Assembly (NCBI GenBank): GCA_023245975.1
Contig: JAHFJF010000039.1
Location: 1-7,778, forward strand
DNA: 7,778 nt
From: an archaeon
GTDB lineage: Archaea > Nanobdellota > Nanobdellia > SCGC-AAA011-G17 > GW2011-AR17
Direction of reading: 5' to 3'
In this document: positions 6,166 through 7,778 of the stretch, piece after piece
How positions within the stretch are numbered: position 1 is the stretch's first letter
Layout: each line of letters opens with the position of its first letter
Made by a program: the position numbers and the translations under genes
The notes under the pieces: model-generated
Told to the model about the DNA's origin: nothing
The model's database searches: none
The model's input: the letters and a program-made list of their open reading frames with translations, nothing else

Positions 6166-6223
6166 TCTCTAAAATAAAGCAATAGGCAGTGGTATATAAA
6201 GGTGATGGTTTGGCTTGGCAAAG

Positions 6224-6232
6224 CTTTAAAAT
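6224..6232 (+). promoter_or_regulatory. TATA-like box of the small membrane-anchored protein gene
   Basis: CTTTAAAAT, preceded by AAAG, lies 27 bases before ATG 6255, the leaderless spacing. A second box, GTATATAAA (6192-6200), could start a transcript near 6222 with a ~33-base leader, but no Shine-Dalgarno sequence is seen there. Confidence 0.5.
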
Positions 6233-6254
6233 GTATTGTAACACTCTTTAGCCA

Positions 6255-6449
6255 ATGAAAACCTTGTATGTTCTGGCTGTTTTGATAGTAATAATGGCTG
6301 TTTTCTTTGTTGCCTATGGCTTTAATGAAGATGGAGATAACCAGGTCACCAGTAGTGCAACAAAGCATAGCTATGATGATAACAAGATTCAGCCTGATTT
6401 TGGCGATAATTCAGGAATGGTCATAGTAACTATTTCTGGGCTTGACTGA
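6255..6449 (+). CDS. Small secreted or membrane-anchored protein, unrecognised
   Basis: This 64-residue protein has a strong N-terminal hydrophobic segment (about 4-21, after Met-Lys-Thr) and a hydrophilic, acidic tail (NEDGD, YDDN, DFGDN) ending in a short beta-like stretch, MVIVTISGLD. This suggests a membrane anchor with a ~40-residue extracytoplasmic tail, or a cleaved secreted peptide. No lipobox cysteine is present. I recognise no family. Support for it being real comes from the promoter 27 bases before the ATG, signal-like residues beginning at that ATG, and a position that fills the gap between two well-supported genes. It is divergent from the helicase gene and is followed 47 bp later by the metallopeptidase-like gene, which has its own promoter. 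Confidence 0.65.
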   Translation: MKTLYVLAVLIVIMAVFFVAYGFNEDGDNQVTSSATKHSYDDNKIQPDFGDNSGMVIVTISGLD

Positions 6450-6465
6450 ATTTTATTTAATAAAT

Positions 6466-6474
6466 CTTATAAAG
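6466..6474 (+). promoter_or_regulatory. TATA-like box of the HExxH protein gene
   Basis: CTTATAAAG, preceded by AAT, is centred 27 bases before ATG 6497. It predicts a leaderless mRNA separate from that of the small protein gene upstream. Confidence 0.6.
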
Positions 6475-6496
6475 ATAGAATAATATACTCTCGAAT

Positions 6497-7126
6497 ATGA
6501 ACCTTGAAAAGATTACCGACAAGATATTACACTTAAATTTCCCAAATCAATATCTTTTGGCATCTACTTTTAATAGGTTTCAGGAACATTACGAATCACC
6601 AGAATTCAGGGGCAAGATATTTTCATTGGAAGAATATATGGATTGGTATGCCTCTGAAAAAGGAAATTTTACCTATTTCGAAGATTGGGCAGGATTTAAT
6701 ATCCCGTCTTATGTCTTACAGCCATTTTATGAAGGAAAATTTGATCCTTTATTAGAAAAAGAGAAGAAGTTGCTTAGTCTTTTCAAAAAAAAGGAAGGCA
6801 TATTTTATATAATTGGCACATTTGGCGATAAAAATCAAAGTACACTGAAACACGAGATTGCGCATGGATTATTTTATACAGTGCCAGATTATAAGAAAGA
6901 TGTATTGGCTCTATTGTCAACGGTGGATACAAGGAAGATAAGAAGAGAATTAATGAAGGATTGTGGTTATTGCAAAGAAGTTCTATATGACGAGACACAT
7001 GCATATCTGCTTGGAAGCCTTTCAGATTGGAGAAAAAAAAGAATCATTAATAAGAGCCATGAAGATATAAAAATGAGTCTTGAAAATATATATCAAAAAT
7101 ATTATAATCTTGAAACCAAAAAATAG
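6497..7126 (+). CDS. Putative HExxH zinc metallopeptidase-like protein, unrecognised family
   Basis: This 209-residue protein lacks a signal peptide or membrane segment and is probably cytoplasmic. A zincin motif HEIAH lies at 119-123 (KHEIAHGLFYT), preceded by a hydrophobic strand GIFYIIGTFG (101-110). A DETHAYL at 165-171 lies 42 residues after the motif. Its Glu166 could be the third zinc ligand, as in gluzincins, with His168 nearby. The upstream region is rich in aromatic residues (FTYFEDWAGFNIP, 58-70) and may form a substrate pocket. A CGYC pair (156-159) sits just before the second motif. Fold and catalytic residues suggest a peptidase, but substrate and activity are unknown. It has a leaderless-type promoter, and its TAG (7124-7126) directly abuts the stop codon of the convergent lipoprotein-like gene. 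Confidence 0.82.
   Translation: MNLEKITDKILHLNFPNQYLLASTFNRFQEHYESPEFRGKIFSLEEYMDWYASEKGNFTYFEDWAGFNIPSYVLQPFYEGKFDPLLEKEKKLLSLFKKKEGIFYIIGTFGDKNQSTLKHEIAHGLFYTVPDYKKDVLALLSTVDTRKIRRELMKDCGYCKEVLYDETHAYLLGSLSDWRKKRIINKSHEDIKMSLENIYQKYYNLETKK
7118..7123 (-). terminator. Possible oligo-T terminator of the lipoprotein-like gene
   Basis: Six A's on the plus strand read as T6 on the minus strand, 3 bases past the TAA at 7127-7129. The run also encodes the Lys-Lys end of the convergent HExxH protein. The same arrangement (A6 next to a convergent stop) occurs at 906-911. Confidence 0.35.
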
Positions 7127-7573
7127 TTAATCACTATAATCTTCTAAAATATCCTGCCATTCATGTGATAGCCATCTTTGATGAGTATCTAACACGTGAA
7201 GGGATTCTTTTTTCTTCTCGAAAATTCTTGTTGCCAGTCTGCATCTGTCATTGTCATTATGAAAACAATCATAATATCCCTGGTCATCAATTATTGTTTC
7301 TACGGTCCCATTACAATTATAATCCCTAATTTTAGCATCTTCTCCTAGAGAAAGCGTGCAAAAATGATCTCTCGTGTCATAGGTGTAATTAATGTTGCCC
7401 ATTGTTATTTTATAGCCCCACCAATGCAGCTCTTCCATCCTGGAATTTTCCTGCACTTCAGCCTTCGGCTCTACATGGAAAATAATCGGCTCTTCATCAA
7501 CAACATGTAAAACAGGGGCACATCCAGAAAGTGATGCAACAAAGAAAAACTTAGCTAAATCATTGCTAAACAT
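7127..7573 (-). CDS. Small predicted lipoprotein with partial Ca-loop motif
   Basis: The 148-residue product begins with a short signal-like sequence: Lys8, then a hydrophobic FFFVAS stretch, ending in a lipobox LSGC at 15-18 with Cys18 the predicted lipidated residue. The signal is short and weakly charged, so lipidation is only likely. The mature part is hydrophilic and rich in Asp, His and aromatic residues. It contains Cys72, Cys87, Cys103 and Cys111, which could form disulfides outside the cell. DYNCNGTVE (84-92) follows the DxNxNGxV pattern of dockerin/EF-hand calcium loops, but position 12 is Ile rather than Asp/Glu, so the match is partial. I recognise no family. The gene has a leaderless-type promoter, is divergent from the gene at 7652, and its stop abuts that of the HExxH protein. 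Confidence 0.72.
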   Translation of the reverse strand: MFSNDLAKFFFVASLSGCAPVLHVVDEEPIIFHVEPKAEVQENSRMEELHWWGYKITMGNINYTYDTRDHFCTLSLGEDAKIRDYNCNGTVETIIDDQGYYDCFHNDNDRCRLATRIFEKKKESLHVLDTHQRWLSHEWQDILEDYSD

Positions 7574-7595
7574 ATGATTAAATCAATATAGAAAC

Positions 7596-7605
7596 TATTT
7601 AAAGG
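7596..7605 (-). promoter_or_regulatory. TATA-like box of the lipoprotein-like gene
   Basis: CCTTTAAATA on the minus strand is centred 27 bases before ATG 7573, with A-rich sequence just upstream as a possible B-recognition element. It predicts a leaderless transcript. Confidence 0.6.
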
Positions 7606-7620
7606 TTTTTACGAGAAAAG

Positions 7621-7628
7621 CTTATAAC
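7621..7628 (+). promoter_or_regulatory. TATA-like box of the 3'-partial membrane protein gene
   Basis: CTTATAAC, preceded by AAAAG, is centred 27 bases before ATG 7652. It shares the 78-bp divergent region with the lipoprotein-like gene; the two boxes point in opposite directions about 25 bp apart. Confidence 0.55.
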
Positions 7629-7651
7629 TTACATGTTAATAGCAATAAATC

Positions 7652-7778
7652 ATGAATAAGGCAGTATTAAAATATTCATTAGCCTGTTTGGGTGCAGGTC
7701 TATCAGTTTGGTATTTCTCTGCAGAATACTATTATGACATAAACCCTAGAAAGTTGGTTGAGGAAATGGCAGAATATG
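7652..7778 (+). CDS. N-terminus of a membrane-anchored or secreted protein, 3' partial
   Basis: An open frame starts at ATG 7652 and stays open to the end of the window (42 complete codons). It begins MNKAVLKYSLACLGAGLSVW, i.e. two lysines followed by a hydrophobic segment (about 9-24). Then comes an aromatic stretch, AEYYYD, and a charged region (NPRKLVEEMAEY). This is an N-terminal signal anchor or signal peptide. An internal cysteine (Cys12) follows SLA, but the surrounding hydrophobic stretch runs on past it, so a lipobox is unlikely. Too little is visible to name a family. Support comes from the promoter 27 bases upstream and the signal-like start. Confidence 0.6.
   Translation, partial: MNKAVLKYSLACLGAGLSVWYFSAEYYYDINPRKLVEEMAEY

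Noticed and set aside
6116..6244. In-frame N-terminal extension of the helicase to an ATG at 6244
   Set aside because: The extra 43 residues have no helicase character and run across the TATA-like box and Shine-Dalgarno site; MKFSELGL at 6115 is the family-typical start.
6123..6368. Minus-strand open frame across the helicase/small protein intergenic region
   Set aside because: It covers both divergent promoters and is antisense to the signal-like N-terminus at 6255.

Overview
The window looks archaeal, most likely from a small-genome DPANN-type lineage such as Woesearchaeota or Pacearchaeota. This is an inference from gene content and signal layout, not from a marker gene. The DNA is AT-rich and densely packed. 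Almost every first-in-transcript gene has a TATA-like box (CTTATAA or CTTTAAA type) about 25-27 bases before its start codon. That spacing predicts leaderless mRNAs, which is typical of archaea. Genes inside the operon use ATGA stop/start overlaps instead.

Layout: (1) Bases 1-907 (+) hold the C-terminal part of a processive family-2 glycosyltransferase of the hyaluronan synthase/NodC type. (2) Bases 919-1380 (-) encode a small protein with a HELVE...AH metal-site-like motif, convergent with the glycosyltransferase. (3) Bases 1475-3881 (+) form a three-gene operon with two ATGA overlaps: a ROK-family sugar kinase, a short NAD-type 6-phosphogluconate dehydrogenase and a cyclase-family (KynB-like) metal hydrolase. 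(4) Bases 3878-4759 (-) encode an unrecognised two-pass membrane protein whose stop codon overlaps that of the hydrolase. (5) Bases 4811-6115 (-) encode a DEAD-box RNA helicase with an RGG-like basic tail, the only transcript-leading gene here with a Shine-Dalgarno leader. (6) Bases 6255-6449 (+) encode a tiny membrane-anchored protein. (7) Bases 6497-7126 (+) encode an unrecognised HExxH putative metallopeptidase. (8) Bases 7127-7573 (-) encode a small lipoprotein-like protein whose stop codon abuts that of the peptidase. (9) From 7652 (+) a membrane-anchored protein begins and runs off the window.

The most coherent functional unit is the ROK-6PGDH-hydrolase operon. It suggests phosphorylation of a sugar or sugar acid followed by oxidative decarboxylation to a pentulose phosphate. 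The metal hydrolase may open a lactone or act on a related intermediate. That last role is a hypothesis. No mobile element, CRISPR array, tRNA or rRNA was seen. No gene-free stretch exceeds 300 bases; the longest, 6116-6254, is a divergent promoter region.
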